Of a DNA stretch of 64,000 bases, positions 1-11,837 are shown one piece after another. The notes beneath the pieces were generated by a model that was given only the letters and a program-made list of their open reading frames with translations, was not told the origin of the DNA and did no database searches. The first letter of the stretch is position 1; every line of letters begins with the position of its first letter. This DNA comes from Dacryopinax spathularia (Eukaryota; Basidiomycota; Dacrymycetes; Dacrymycetales; Dacrymycetaceae): assembly GCA_037974965.1 (NCBI GenBank), contig JBBPFI010000008.1:124001-188000 (forward strand). The letters run 5' to 3'. The position numbers and the translations under genes are program-made.

Positions 1-1
1 T

Positions 2-406
2 CCCTTCACGCTCGTCGTGGCGCTGTCCACAAAGCGCACCGCTGAGGGCGAGCTCTACCTCGACGACGGCGAGTCTTTCGCTTATCGCGACGGAGCGCTT
101 GTGTGGCGCGGATTTAAAGCTGCGAAAAACGGCAAAAAGGGGCTCAAACTCACGAGCTCTGACAAGGTGCACTCCCACGGGACAGATGCATTATACGGGC
201 TTGACCTGTCAGATTCGTACGATCCCCAGAACGCGTACGCGCAATCGATTGAAGGCGTACGGGTTGAACGGGTGGTGGTACTGGGCCTGTCAGCAGCCCC
301 GAACAGCGTTTACACCCTTTCGGGCGGCGGGCGGGTCGACCTGGAGTTCGGCACATCCCACCTTGCTCGACTTATCTTGTTCTGCATCAGTAATCCCATC
401 AAGTAG
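2..406 (+). CDS. Glucosidase II alpha subunit (GH31), C-terminal part, cut by satellite
   Basis: The frame is open from the left edge of the window, so the gene starts outside it. The visible protein begins PFTLVVALSTKRTAEGELYL and continues with DDGESFAY, the usual C-terminal beta-sandwich of GH31 glucosidase II alpha, the ER enzyme that trims glucose from N-glycans. The similarity runs to the VYTLSGGG region at about position 340. After that the frame enters the 76-bp satellite and ends at a stop at 404-406, so the last native residues are replaced by about 18 satellite-encoded residues. The family normally goes on for a few dozen more residues. Whether this copy still works cannot be told here. 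The family call is fairly sure; the replacement of the tail is seen directly. Confidence 0.75.
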   Translation, partial: PFTLVVALSTKRTAEGELYLDDGESFAYRDGALVWRGFKAAKNGKKGLKLTSSDKVHSHGTDALYGLDLSDSYDPQNAYAQSIEGVRVERVVVLGLSAAPNSVYTLSGGGRVDLEFGTSHLARLILFCISNPIK

Positions 407-1418
407 GCGTTATCCCACTCGACTCGGCACATCCCACCTTGCTCGATTTATCGCGTGCTGCAGCAGTAATCCCAGGACGCCCGTGCTATCCCACTCGGCT
501 CGGCACAATCCCACCTTGCTCGACTTATCTTGTTCTGCATCAGTAGTCCCATCAAGTAGGCGTTATCCCACTCGGCTCGGCACATCCCACCTTGCTCGAC
601 TTATCGCGTGCTGCAGCAGTAATCCCAGGACGCCCGTGCTATCCCACTCGGCTCGGCACAATCCCACCTTGCTCGACTTATCTTGTTCTGCATCAGTAGT
701 CCCATCAAGTAGGCGTTATCCCACTCGGCTCGGCACATCCCACCTTGCTCGACTTATCGCGTGCTGCAGCAATAATCCCATGACGCCCGTGCTATCCCAC
801 TCGGCTCGGCACATCCCACCTTGCTCGACTTTTCGCGTGCTGCATCACTAATCCCATGACAACCCTGCTATCCCACTCGACCCGGCTCATCCCGCATTAC
901 TTGCCTCATCCCGTTCTGCTCCATCAATCCCACCAAGTACCGGTTATCCTACTGCGATCAGCAGATCCCACCTTGGGCGACTTATCCCGTTCTGCACCAG
1001 GACTCCTCTCACGCCCGTATTATCCTACCTTCCTCAGCACATCCCGCTCGACCCGGCCAATCCCGCCTTGCTTGACGTATCCCGTTCTGCTCGAGGCATC
1101 GCACCAAGTACGCGTTCTCCCACATTGCTCGGCACATCCCACATTGCTGGACCTATCCCCCTCTGCACGTAGCGTCCGACCCAGTAGGTGCTATCCTACG
1201 TTGCTCAGCACATCCCGGACTGCTCGACTCATCCCCTTCCGCCTATGTATTCCCTCACACCCCCGTTATCCTACGTTGCTCCGTCCACCCCTCTTTGTTC
1301 TACCTAACCCATACCGGATGATGGATCCCACCACGTCTGCATTATCCTACCTTGCTAGGCACATCCCGCATGGCCCGGTGTATCGCCTCCTCCATGATGT
1401 ATCCCATTAGCACATCCT
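348..1418 (+). repeat. 76-bp satellite array 1
   Basis: Tandem units of about 76 bp, roughly 14 copies, each carrying CACATCCCACCTTGCTCGAC. Two unit types alternate in the left half: one with CGTGCTGCAGCAG and one with CTTGTTCTGCATCAG, giving a dimer of about 152 bp. Units up to about 860 are nearly identical; those to the right diverge steadily. Because 76 is not a multiple of three, long ORFs across the array are artefacts. The same family returns in reverse orientation at 16.3-17.5 kb and 33.5-35.2 kb. Confidence 0.9.
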
Positions 1419-1977
1419 AGCTTCCTTGTAGTAACGCCAACTGAGCAATGTATGTATGTTCGGGAGCTATCCGGGCGTGCCTGGCCGGCCGATAGATCAC
1501 AGAACGTGCGGCTCTGCTCGCTATATAGCAGCCCGCTCCAACTACTGTCGTAGGGGACCCTGCCTGCTCTACTCTTCGCAAGATAGCCCACACCGCTGAA
1601 GCTAGTCGACGCTGCATCATGGTTCGCCTACTATCCCTCTTAGCCTATTCGGCACGTCGTGGCGCCGTTCACCATGCAACCGTCGCGCCGGTTTGCAGAA
1701 GATGGAGGTCTACACAGGACTGGCCTACGCGTTCCTTCCTGACACGGCTAGAGTTATTTGCTTGCCCAGAGTGGTCCGCCGTGGCCTAGCCAGCTCTGAA
1801 GAAACCGGGAAGCACTCTATCTTTGTTGACTTCATCCGGTTGTAATCGTATGGTGTAGGATGGACTACACTGACTCAGACATCCCCAATTGCGGACCACA
1901 TCAAGCTACCATGACCGAGTAGTAGTTAGAGGAGGGAGGGAACGGAATGAGGAGGCATTACAACATAGAATTCGAGG
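1419..1977. other. Non-coding stretch, nothing recognised
   Basis: Between the satellite and the 3' end of the first minus-strand gene. No ORF with protein-like composition, no tRNA fold and no clear repeat was seen. It probably holds the downstream region of the gene that ends at 1978. Confidence 0.5.
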
Positions 1978-4443
1978 TCAGAGCGGGACTTGAATGGAGG
2001 AAGCACCTGTCTGGTTACGGAAGGAGTGCAGCGGCATAGGTGGCTCGCCTTCGTTGGCGGAGTGATTCGGTGAGCTTTGATGGGTGAGATCCCCTGCATC
2101 GTTCATCAGGATGGAATTATAGAGAGCGAGCGCGAAGGCAAGAGCGGTCGACTGTGGTGCGCCAAGCAGCATGGTCTTGAAACACCGCCCGTGCGAGCCG
2201 TTGACTTCGAACACAAAATGGGGTCCGAAGAGCGCCATGAAATAGCAGTGGCAGCACGACTTTTTCGCGCATACAGCCATGGGCAGAGCGCTCTGTAGCC
2301 GAAATAGCATTCAACAAGGGGAAGATGTATAAGGCAATAGCCGTACCTTCAACGCTGTTGCAAGTTCCTCTTGGGCACGGACCGCCGCGTAAAGCTCACA
2401 TCTGGTGTCCAGATGCCTGCAATCGCCCGGGGTACAATAGACCCCAGCAGGCGTGTCCAGCTCGCGGATGATAGCCATTAGGATGTTCTCGCAGTGTTGA
2501 TGAAGCGAAAAGCCAAAGGTGCACGCCGAAGACTCAAAGTGCTCGAAGCGTCTTCGATCAAGATATACACGACGAGACCGATCCGCGAAAAAGTCGGGGG
2601 CGCTAATCTTGCCAAGCCATGTTGTCACGTCTGTCAGCTCTTCTTCATTCAGCACAAACGGAGCCAGCCTGTGACCCGTAATGTGATATGCCTTTGGCTG
2701 CCAGATATCGCCGCCTGAGGGCTGAAACGTTCTCAGACAAAGTCGTGGGGCTTCATAGAACGCGGCGATGTTGATCAACAGATTCTTCGCGACAGTCGCA
2801 ATGCGGAGGATGTCCTCTTCATCATCAGAATCGGCGATGACCGAGCGGACTTCCTCATCGACCTCGTCCGATTCTTTGAAGTGAGATTCAGCGGCACCAT
2901 AGCTGGGTGCCGCCGCCGTAGTTGTCGAGTCACCCGGTTCCGTATTCGCTACAGATGGACTCTGAGCAGCGGGATTCATCAACACGGGAGGGTCAGGTTC
3001 GGATGCGGGAATTATGTCTTGAGATGAATCAGCCGCGTCGTTGGTGGTGGTGTTGATTGGACCGAAGTCGTAGTCCTCGCTCGCATGTTCGCCTACGTGT
3101 ATATGAGGAGGAACTCCCACAACAGTAGAGAAGCGTACTCACTTAGGAGGCTCGCAAAGCCAAATTCAGTTTTCCCAAGCAACGCCGTGATAATGTCCAC
3201 CAAACCGTCAATACAAGTACCCGCGACAGGCGAGGGGCGGTAGAAGATCGACGAGAAGGTTTCCATAGTTCGCACAAACTCGCGCATATTCATCTCGAAG
3301 TCCTGGGCCGTCAAGGTGAAGGTTCCTGCATCGTGTTGACGGATAAGCAGGTTGCAACGACGTAGCTGTCCGAGTAAGACACCCAGGAATGCGCACCACA
3401 CCTTAGAGGTTCTGGGATTTAGGATGACCGCGCCTTCGACTCTAGGGTGACGCATACGCTGCCAGGGCACTTTCTTGCCGTGAAATGGATACTGGTCCAT
3501 CTCGAGCTGCCGAAGATATTGCGCAAAGGCGGATGTTGGTGGAACGGCGACGACGAGTTCTGGTGTATCTGCCCGGAGCGTCTCCTCCTGAGCGTGATCG
3601 AAAACAAAATCGTGGATTAATGAGATGAAGAACTTGTCGAAAATCCGATCGATAGAACTGAGCCGATCCGTTATCTTGAGATTGTTGTTACGAAGGCCGT
3701 ATCTGATCATCGCTCTGCATCGAAGCATATTAGCACGCAAAAATTGCGGAATCCGCCATCCACGTACTCATCGGTAGTATCCGCACACTGTAGAAGGTTT
3801 AAGGTTATCAAGGTGTAACGATAGGCCGTGAGCTCCCGGCATTGAATGATGGCGCTGAGCAAATGGATCAGACCTGCAACAGGTGAGAAGGGAGAAGTTA
3901 ATGAGCTCGCCTGCTGTTAATCTCGCTCAAGGAAGTTCTGATCTCAACGGGGCTCATCGTCGGGAGATAGTCCACCATCCATTTCTCCGGACGATGATGG
4001 AATATGGGATCGCAACTTGTATTGCGAGCGATAATGATCACGGAGGGTTTGACTTCGGGGGGAATAACTGGTACTTCTGGAGCGCCGTCTATAAGTCGCC
4101 TGAGCGTGTCAGAGGGAAGGCCAAAAGGAGGATCCGGTGGTGTGACGCGGTCTACAGGAGGATCAGGAGAGACGCCCGCAAAGGCGACTGCCGGGATCGG
4201 GCTCCATTGAGATCCGGACGAGCCCCAGGAGAGGTACAAGCTCAGGGCTTTGGCGAACACGACATGGTCGTTGTCGGGTCCGCGATTGGAAGGTACGTTG
4301 GCAGAGATGGGCGCGTCTTCATGCTGGACGAGGGGTCGAATAACACCCATTACTGCTGCTAGGCGATCCGGGTTCCAATCAGGGAAGTCGTTATTGATGT
4401 TGTTCAGTGTAGCCATGCTGGAGTATGGAGGTGGAAGAGACAA
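1978..4443 (-). CDS. Unknown spliced protein, five or six exons
   Basis: I do not recognise the family. Exons join in frame through good introns. The first exon starts MSLPPPYSSMATLNN at 4443. One intron runs from GTACGTGG to ATGCAG near 3725-3777 with a GCTAATA branch site. Another, GTGAGTACG to CACGTAG, lies near 3094-3147. A last one, GTACGG to GCTACAG, near 2301-2354 joins the acidic and helical region to a final exon ending at 1978. The protein has a proline-rich start, a helical middle third (around 3150-3720), an acidic low-complexity stretch (DEVDEEV, DSDDEED near 2830-2870) and a helical domain near 2360-2750. The consistent splice signals and open frames argue for a real gene. The first intron near 3870-3945 is less certain. 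Confidence 0.6.
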
Positions 4444-5703
4444 GTTACGCTTGCAGAGTGGAGAGACGAGAGAGGTGTTCTGGTTATCGGTTTGGATGCC
4501 ACGCTCGTGACACCATCTGACTCATTTTTTGCGGGCACCCTGGGTGCTTCTGCACAGCCATGATTGATATGAGTGCCAGTCAGCCAGCAGGTTGCCGCGT
4601 ACATTTACTAAATAGGCTGGTGGCCAGAAGTCTCGTTTGCAACGAGTCGTTGCAACAATACGCCAACGGGACTTTACGCGACGTGCTGTTGTTCCGCTGG
4701 TCTGGGTTGCGCGGATTGGACAGGATGGAGTAAGCGGTGACTGACACGGATTGATCTGCTGGGTTGGATTGTGGTATCAATCATTTAAAAAAGGATATGA
4801 ACTTGAACAAGGTAGCTATAGGAGATTGGCATACTAAATCTGCGGTCCTCCTCCTGCGCTCTGCGTCAACTTGAAGGGACCTGCATTCACTCGGCGTTTC
4901 CGTAGGGTACAGCGCATCAACCTCGCGCAAGCAAGCAACCAACTGAAAGGCGCAGACTATATGGATTCACTTAATTACCCCAGTCGTGGTAGCTTCTCCT
5001 GTCTGCAGTCACACCGAGCTTGCTAGGTCGCCCGTGTCAAAGTCGGTCTGTTTGAGTGGTCCTTGACTCTCCAAGCTCGCCACTGACGACTGCAGAAGCC
5101 AATCTCGCGCTATCAGGGCAGGAGGTATTCCTTCCTCCTAGGGACGGCCACCGACGGCTCATCGTGCCATTCAACGTTCACCGTCCTCTTCATTACAGGT
5201 ACGACGCAGGAGCACCGCAGGGAGATGCGAGGGCGACCATCTTGGGTAGCTAGCGCAGGTAGCGGCTATGGGCGAGCGAAGGTCTAGTGTTTGGGTCGTG
5301 GGACAACGAGATGACGAGCGACGGGCATACTTGAGGACCATAGGCCTGGCTGAGGAGTACGGGGCTAGACTGAGGAGCATATATGTGATTGCTAAGGCTA
5401 CGTAACGTGAAGCCACGACGGCGAGGGCAGGAAGCCCGACCAGCAGCTGTTGTACATGAAGGAGAGCGGCCGTGTGTATTAAGTCAACAAGCGAAGCTGC
5501 TGAGTGGAGAGAAGTACGAAAGATGGACGAATGATCTGAGGTAGCTTATCAAGCGATATAGTAATAGACGACGAGCGTAAGTTGGCTAGAACATAAGGCA
5601 CGAGAGGAGATCTCGGTGGATGTTACGATATCATCACAACTGGCTATACGGCTGCCTACTCTAAGTCTGTCCCGTCAGTATGCCTTCCAACCACTTGATT
5701 TGA
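4444..5703. other. Intergenic, nothing recognised
   Basis: About 1.26 kb between two minus-strand genes. Only short unconvincing ORFs (for example 5056-5253) are present. The right part should hold the 3' region of the gene ending at 5704, and the left part the promoter of the gene starting at 4443. Confidence 0.5.
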
Positions 5704-7065
5704 TCAGCTGTAAGGGCGGCGGATCGAAGTTTGGTTCCTGAGCGCAGGAAAACGAATGGAGGGACTGCAGGAACGCTGAGTTGACCAACCTGCAAGAGAA
5801 TAATGGCACTTACTCCCGCTGAATAAGCCGTTATCGAACGTCCTGGGCTTCCCTTTCTTCTGAGTATGTATGCACTTACCGTCCACATAGCCAATGCAGA
5901 ATTCGGCGAGCCCAGTTTGCGGATGGCTGCGGAATAGGCATTGATAGCATTTACTCGGCCCATGCAGCACCTGACATGGGAGTTCAGACAGCGCAGGGGG
6001 GCGGACTCCGCTTGCTCACAGATACAGCAGCGGGAAAGTCCAACCCATCGCCTGGGATAGAAGATATAAGAACTCCACCCAAAGCACGTACCTCACGGGC
6101 CGAAGGCGGTTTGTCGGTCGTGAACGTTTGGGGAGGATACTTGCAACGGCCCTTTGCACGCAATTCGGCGACTTGATCCCATTCCTTCTGCCATCGCGTA
6201 TTCGTGTGATGAGTTACATCAGAACGCGATGGCGTTTGATATTCTTTCGTGAAATCGTAGTGTGGGTAGGGATATCGGTGTGCATCGAAGTGTTCACGAG
6301 CCCAAGGACAAAGTTGATTTCTGAACTCGGCCGGCGTGGCTGAAAATACGACGGGAACCGAAGTTGCAGGAGAATAAGGTGCAGATGTACTGGCCGACGG
6401 TTGGTTGTTACTCGCTGACGATGTTGGCGCAGAGGACACGCTCCGAGTGGTTGACTTAGCCTTCTGATCAACTTATAAGCTGTGACATGGCGAGAGGAGC
6501 AGAAACATACGGCTTGGCTCCGAGTCGTCGGACGCGGTCGTTGCTTCGCTCGCTCAGGGGAATTGAGGCTCTCGTTGTCCTTATTCGCGACCTCCCTACC
6601 CCCCTCCTCACCCGTCTGTTCTTGTTCTAATCGAGGTCTTTTGCCGAGCGACGATGATGTAGGCTGATGTGCTGCCTGAATGTCCTCAGGTGCTGCGGGC
6701 AGGTTAACTTGCACAGAGACTTCCACCGTGGGGCAACAAATGGCAGTTGCATCGTTCTGGGCGTGCGGCCGACAGACCTCTGCCGAACTGCTCTGTCCCG
6801 CTGGGAATGGCTCTGCAGCTGGAGCTCCCGAGACCCCAACTGGACACAAAGAGAAGAGACGTGCGTGCACCGGCAATCCATTTTCCTTATCTGCTGTGCG
6901 CGCTGCTTCGAAGCGGAGCTGATGCGGAACCAGGAGCAGGTCCAGCGGTACTGCTCTGTTCATTGTGGTCAGTGTAGTGCGCACTGCTTTCAGAATATCG
7001 ATAACTGGTTTATGGAGTGCATTCGGGAGATCCGCGGGTTCTGAAAAGCTATAGAGAAACAGCAT
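5704..7065 (-). CDS. Unknown protein with C-terminal CxxC/HP motif, spliced
   Basis: Not recognised. The first visible exon (7065 downward) is helical near its start (LPNALHKPVIDILKAVRTTL), then basic and disordered. An intron with donor GTATGTTTC and acceptor CAGAAG near 6455-6510 joins it to a serine-rich exon with WAREHFDAHRYPYPHYDF. Later introns (GTGAGCAAG to ATGTCAG near 5977-6022; GTAAGTGC to TTGCAG near 5790-5880) lead to a short cysteine-containing tail with SKCYQCLFRSHP, stopping at 5704. The starting ATG sits directly after a good acceptor (branch CTGACCC, then GGGCAAG), so this may be the 3' half of the gene annotated at 7284-9099. The CxxC...HP tail resembles the tail of the large gene at 19.3-22.8 kb. 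Confidence 0.5.
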
Positions 7066-7283
7066 CTTGCCCTTGCTACCGGGTCAGCGCTGTGAAAGTG
7101 CTCGGGGTAAAGGTTCGGCTTACCAACTCGCTAGCTCGGTCGTCCGTCCACGCGCAGAAGCGTATCTGATCAGATTGCGATACCGGCTGGCGTGCGCTAC
7201 CCAAAGCAAGCGCCCAGTAATCTGCATTCATGCGGGTGGACGGCTTTGGAAAAGTCGAAAAACCGTCTCGTAGCCAAATTCGG

Positions 7284-9099
7284 CTAGTGTCCCTTGGACG
7301 AAGTCCAGCAGGTAGAGCCATGCGAGGTAACGGGCAAGTGACGTGGTGGTCCGTGCAAAATTTTGTGGACCATTGGAGGAAGATCGCCAACATCGTCATT
7401 CCTTCCGGACGAGCTGGCACACACGTTAGGATACCAGGTAGCATATAGTCCATCTACCTTGCCATCAGCTCTCTCACTGTAAGTGGATGAACACGGACAT
7501 ACCCATCGATGCGCTCCCACGAGCAAATACCAAAGAGTAGCAGCTTTGTTTTCCTTTACGAGCTTCGGCAAATGACACATATACTGTTTGAGCTTCGTGC
7601 TGTAAAAGATGCCTTGTACCTTGTGGATCACCTTTGTCCGGTCCGTATTGGAAGGAAAGAAGGTGCCATGCAGACGTCGGAATTCCTCGCTCAGACCTTC
7701 GAAGTATTCGGAGGGGAGTCGTCCCAATATAGTGCTCGAGACAGCCGTCGGTACACCGCTTTCAGGAAAGCGGGGGAGCTCGCTAGCCTGATTGATTGCA
7801 CTATACTCTAGAGCTACTCGCCAGTCACCGAGGAGGAAGTACTGCAGAAGCGAGCTGACGGAGAGCTTCATACGAATGTGGCTCTGGAGGAGGAGATCCT
7901 GTTCGGCGGCTTGAATAGGGGTTGAAAGGACGGGGAGAGCGACTTACCCATAGCTTAAAGAGGTGATCAAGCAGACTCTTGGCCTCTTCAGGATCAGCAG
8001 AGGTGAATAAATTGCGAGTATTCTCCATGATATTCAGCCAGAATGAGGTCAGGCAAAGGCTCCACCGCTGCACTCCGCTAATGTGCTCTCGATGGCGTCG
8101 GCCATGTTCGTCAGTAAACTCGATGTAGCCGTCCGCGTTTATACCCTCAGACAGGTCGCGCATGGTGGTGTTTTGACCCGGTCGTAACAGATCGCATTTC
8201 TCCAGTGTGGAAGTAGAGACGAAAATGACGCGGAAGCCCAAGTAGAGAGGTGTGCTTTCCAGCCTGCCGGTAGGAGGAAATGCCGTCGCGTGGGCTTTTC
8301 TCGACCAGCGAACGGTTGCCACCATCAGTTCTTCAAAGTTGGTGGGTAGTATCCAGCCCATGCGGCTGAAGAGTTTATTCATCTCGTCGATGATGATGCC
8401 CCGGCGATAGAGGATCTCCTTAGCAGCCTCTAGGTGCACGACTGAGGGATCCAATTGGCCATCCATGTACTTGAACAGCTCTGGAAGCAGCCATTCGAGC
8501 ATCGTGCACGCTTTCTCCTCCAGATTCTCCTCTGTTATTACCGTCGATGCTGAGCTTAAAGGCGGCCTGCTCGAGGAGGCACTCGGAAGTGCGTCCTCCT
8601 CGAGGAGATCATCTTGTGCCTCGCAGGGCTTGTCCGTTCGTGCAGGAATGGACTGCGCAGGAAGATGCACGGTATTGCAGGAGCGGTGAACGTTGTCTAT
8701 ATTCTCGTTTGGCGTGTTATCGGCAGGAGGGACAGCAGGTGGCGGAGGAAGACTCGTCTCAGTACCCAGCGCAACAGGTAACGCGATTATGTCTGACTGA
8801 CTCCTGATGGTAGCGTTCTCCACTCCTGAGTAGCTCCCTGTTTCAGGTGGAGGCTGCGAAGCCTTCTGGGTCGACTGACTCCGAGTATCGGGTCGTGTAT
8901 GCGCTCGACCTTGGCCAGCCGTCTGCGCACGACGAGGGGTCGCTCTGCTCGGACCGCTCGTCGTGCTCGCAGTTACGGCTCTCGAGCTCCCCGCCATGGT
9001 GGACTTACTACGAGTAACGGGACCCGTAAGAAACTTGTAGGCGTGCAAGGGTACGATCGTGTTATCTTGAGCGAGGCCGAATCTTCTGCGAGGTACCAT
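7284..9099 (-). CDS. Unknown helical protein, 3' end unresolved
   Basis: Not recognised. Exon 1 starts MVPRRRFGLAQDN at 9099 and has a disordered region rich in Ser, Thr and Arg (to about 8560) followed by a helical domain. A clean intron, GTAAGTCG to CGAACAG (7899-7947), joins it in frame to DLLLQSHIRMKLSVSSLLQY in exon 2, which runs to about 7503 and ends at a GTATGTCC donor. Beyond that, three frames compete: one gives the simple stop at 7284, while another (around 7270-7380) encodes a protein-like LARYLAWLYLLDFVQGTLAE. The true 3' part may therefore use further introns and even continue into the gene at 5704-7065. Confidence 0.5.
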
Positions 9100-9339
9100 A
9101 GACGAGGAAACAGATCAATAAGAAGTTGAGACAGCAGTGGACGATCAAAATGTGTCAACTAGTAACGGAGACGATCATCGCCAAGACCGAGTCGGACCCC
9201 TAAGTTACCAGTACGCGTCAAAGGCAACCTGACCTTGCAGTAACACTTGACTTCGCCCTCCCTCGCTTGATGTTCTGACGACACCTATCTTGGCTGTGTC
9301 TGCGAGCAACCTGTTCCATCATTGTCGCGGGCTTATCAA

Positions 9340-10975
9340 CCTCTACAAGAATCCCAGCCTCGACCGGCGTCCCAGCCTCGACTGGCGTCCTAGCCTCGAC
9401 TGCATTTCAGCCTCTTCCCAGCCTCTTCCCAGCCTTAACCAGCGTCCCAGCCTCGACTAACATAGAGACAACAACCAAGATTGATATAGTTGACTGCTCA
9501 ATGACCCTCGGCCGGTGCTCAACCTCGACTATGGATTGCAACATCGACCGGCCCCATATTGTCGGGCAGAAAGAGTTTGACTTCGCTCGGGGCTGCCGAC
9601 GTTGTCTGCGTGAGGGAAACGAGGGGGGATGAGAAGAAGTTAATCCGGCGCCATCTGCTGAGCTGAGTAAGTCTCTCACCCCATATGGCCTGACGCACTT
9701 TGTGCTGACGTGCGTGAAGGATAACATCTATCTGTACAGGGCAATATCCAAGGTTGACAGGCAATGGATGTTAGATTGCAGTAATGGCTCCGACGTGAGA
9801 CTTGCTAAGTTCGATCACGTCGTCCCTCGCCCACCCACTGGCACCAGCAGATTGATACCTTCGCCGCCTCTACTCCCAAGACCGGCCCTGTGCTTGCGCC
9901 TGAGCTGATCCTTATTCGGTCCTAGTCTCAGCCACGCATTTCCAAGCCGCCATCCTCACCAGTGCGCGCTTGCCAAGTATTTTCGTCGGCCTACCTTATG
10001 CAGCCTCGACCCGCATTTGCACTCCGACTGCAATCCTCACTTGGACCGGTCACGTAACCTCGTCCAGCTATCAACCTCGACCGGCTTATCGACTTCGCCC
10101 AGCTGTAAGCCTTCACCAGCTCACCTGCCTCGACCTCGCGACCTCGACCGGCTGATCCACCTCGACCGACTGATCCATCTCGATCACCCGATCCATCTCG
10201 ACCAGTCATCCATCTCGACCAGCTTATTCCCCTCTACCAGCCTCTCCACCTCTAGCAGCATATACAACCCATCTCCAAACCACCCTTACTTCGACTGGTG
10301 TTGTAATCTTGGCCAGCACATCCACATCGACCCCAATACTTCCTTGTTCGACCGGTGTCCTAACCTCGACCAGCTTTCCCCTTCGACCAGCTATCAAACT
10401 CGACCAGCCATCAACCTGGACCAGCCCATCCGTCTCAACCAGCATATGTCAACCTCGATCAGCATCTCCGCCTCGATCAGTGTGCCAAACCTCGACTAGC
10501 TTATCGAACCCAACTAGTATATGCCTCCGACTGTAATCCTTCGTTACATCGACCAGAGTCTTAGCCTCGAATAGCTTATCCACTTCGACAAGCTATCGAC
10601 CCCAACCAGGTTACCCGCCTCGCCTAGCTTATTTCAACCTCGACCAGCTGATCCACCCGGACCAGCTTCTTACACTTTGACTAGCTTATTAATCTCGACA
10701 AGCTGATCCACCCCGACCAGCATACGCATCCTGACTCGAATTCCTACTTCGACCGGTGTTTTAACCTCGACCAGCTATCAACCTCGACCAGCTATCAATC
10801 TCGACCAGCCTATCCACCTCGACCCGATCCAGCCTTATTCGATCGGTGTCGTAACCTCGACCAGCTTTCCACTTCGACTAGCTGTCAGCCTCAACCAGCT
10901 CATGCGTCTCAACCAGCACAGCTCGACCTCGATCAGCTTATCCACTTGACCAGCTTCCTACACTTCCACTAGCTT
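9340..10975 (+). repeat. TCGACC minisatellite, block A (degenerate)
   Basis: Dense degenerate repeats of CCTCGACCAGC, with CGACCGGC variants, spaced by about 18-30 bp, often as CAACCTCGACCAGCTTATCC. The block starts with CCCAGCCTCGACTGGCGTCC-like copies near 9355-9465, thins out over 9480-9980, and becomes dense to about 10970. It shows more drift than blocks B, C, D and F, suggesting an older copy. ORFs crossing it are compositional artefacts. Confidence 0.8.
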
Positions 10976-11250
10976 ATCAAAGAGGGAGGACAAGGCTCGT
11001 CTCAGAGAGAGGGAGGACGCGGTTGGTCGAGAAAGTGGTAGGACGGGTGCGAGTGAGAAAGTGGGAGGACGAGGCTCCTCTGAGAAAGAGGGAGGACGCG
11101 GTTGGTCGGGAAGGTGGGAGGACGAGGCTAAGTTGAGAAAGCGGAAGGGCGCAGTTGGGCTGGACATGGCTGGAACTCGGAACGAGGGGAGGACGAAGCA
11201 GGGCTTGAGGATTGGAGGATCTGGCGAGATTCAGAACGCGGGAGGATGAG
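10976..11250 (+). repeat. Purine-rich GGGAGGACG minisatellite
   Basis: Several imperfect copies of a unit of roughly 50-60 bp built around GAGAAAGTGGGAGGACG and GAGGGAGGACGCGGTTGGTC. It directly abuts the TCGACC block and has a strong strand asymmetry (purines on the plus strand). No gene is evident inside it. Confidence 0.7.
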
Positions 11251-11837
11251 TTACGACTGGGAAAACGGAAGATAAGGCTGAACTGCGCCAGGGAAAGGAC
11301 GGGTTGGGTTGCGACAGTGGGAGGGCGAGAAAGCTATGTGTTCTCCATGTACAATACCGTCAGACGGAGTTAATCTATTCGATCCGTTTTGTGGGGAAAC
11401 TGATCTGCCTGCCTGCCTGCTATCGTGCAAAATGGGCTCTATCCGGGCAGGTTGCAGAGCAATGGCTCCCGCGAGCTCTCTGTTGAACGTATCAACGTGC
11501 GGTCTTTCATTGAGGCTCCTTGAGCACACCCGATTGGCGGCCTATGAAACATTTGTTCCCCTTGATATTCTAGAACACGCATCAAGAAGCACGAAGGCCA
11601 TAGTCATGTATTTCCCTCCCTCCTTCCTCGCCGTATACACTTCGTGGTTGTTGCATCGTCAGGCTGGGCTCGAGCACCACATGTGGCCCAAAGCTGACCT
11701 AAGCCACATACTCGTCCTGCGAGGACGTCGGCGAGGAGATCATGGACTCGTTTTCGCTGGCGGAACTCATGAGATCGAAGCTCCATCGGACGCTACCACA
11801 ACTTCAGTCGGCAGGTAGGTAAACATGTTATGAGACC
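11251..11837. other. Intergenic; one unconvincing ORF
   Basis: Holds an uninterrupted plus-strand ORF at 11309-11818 (169 aa). Its composition is cysteine-scattered with no motif, and it shows no splice structure. I treat it as chance. It lies between the purine-rich minisatellite and the 3' end of the Rtc4-domain gene. Confidence 0.4.

Noticed and set aside
99-851. 250-aa plus-strand ORF over array 1
   Set aside because: It is an open frame through 76-bp satellite units; the repeats cycle through frames and create long shadow ORFs.
11309-11818. 169-aa plus-strand ORF
   Set aside because: No motif, odd composition, no splice signals; likely chance.
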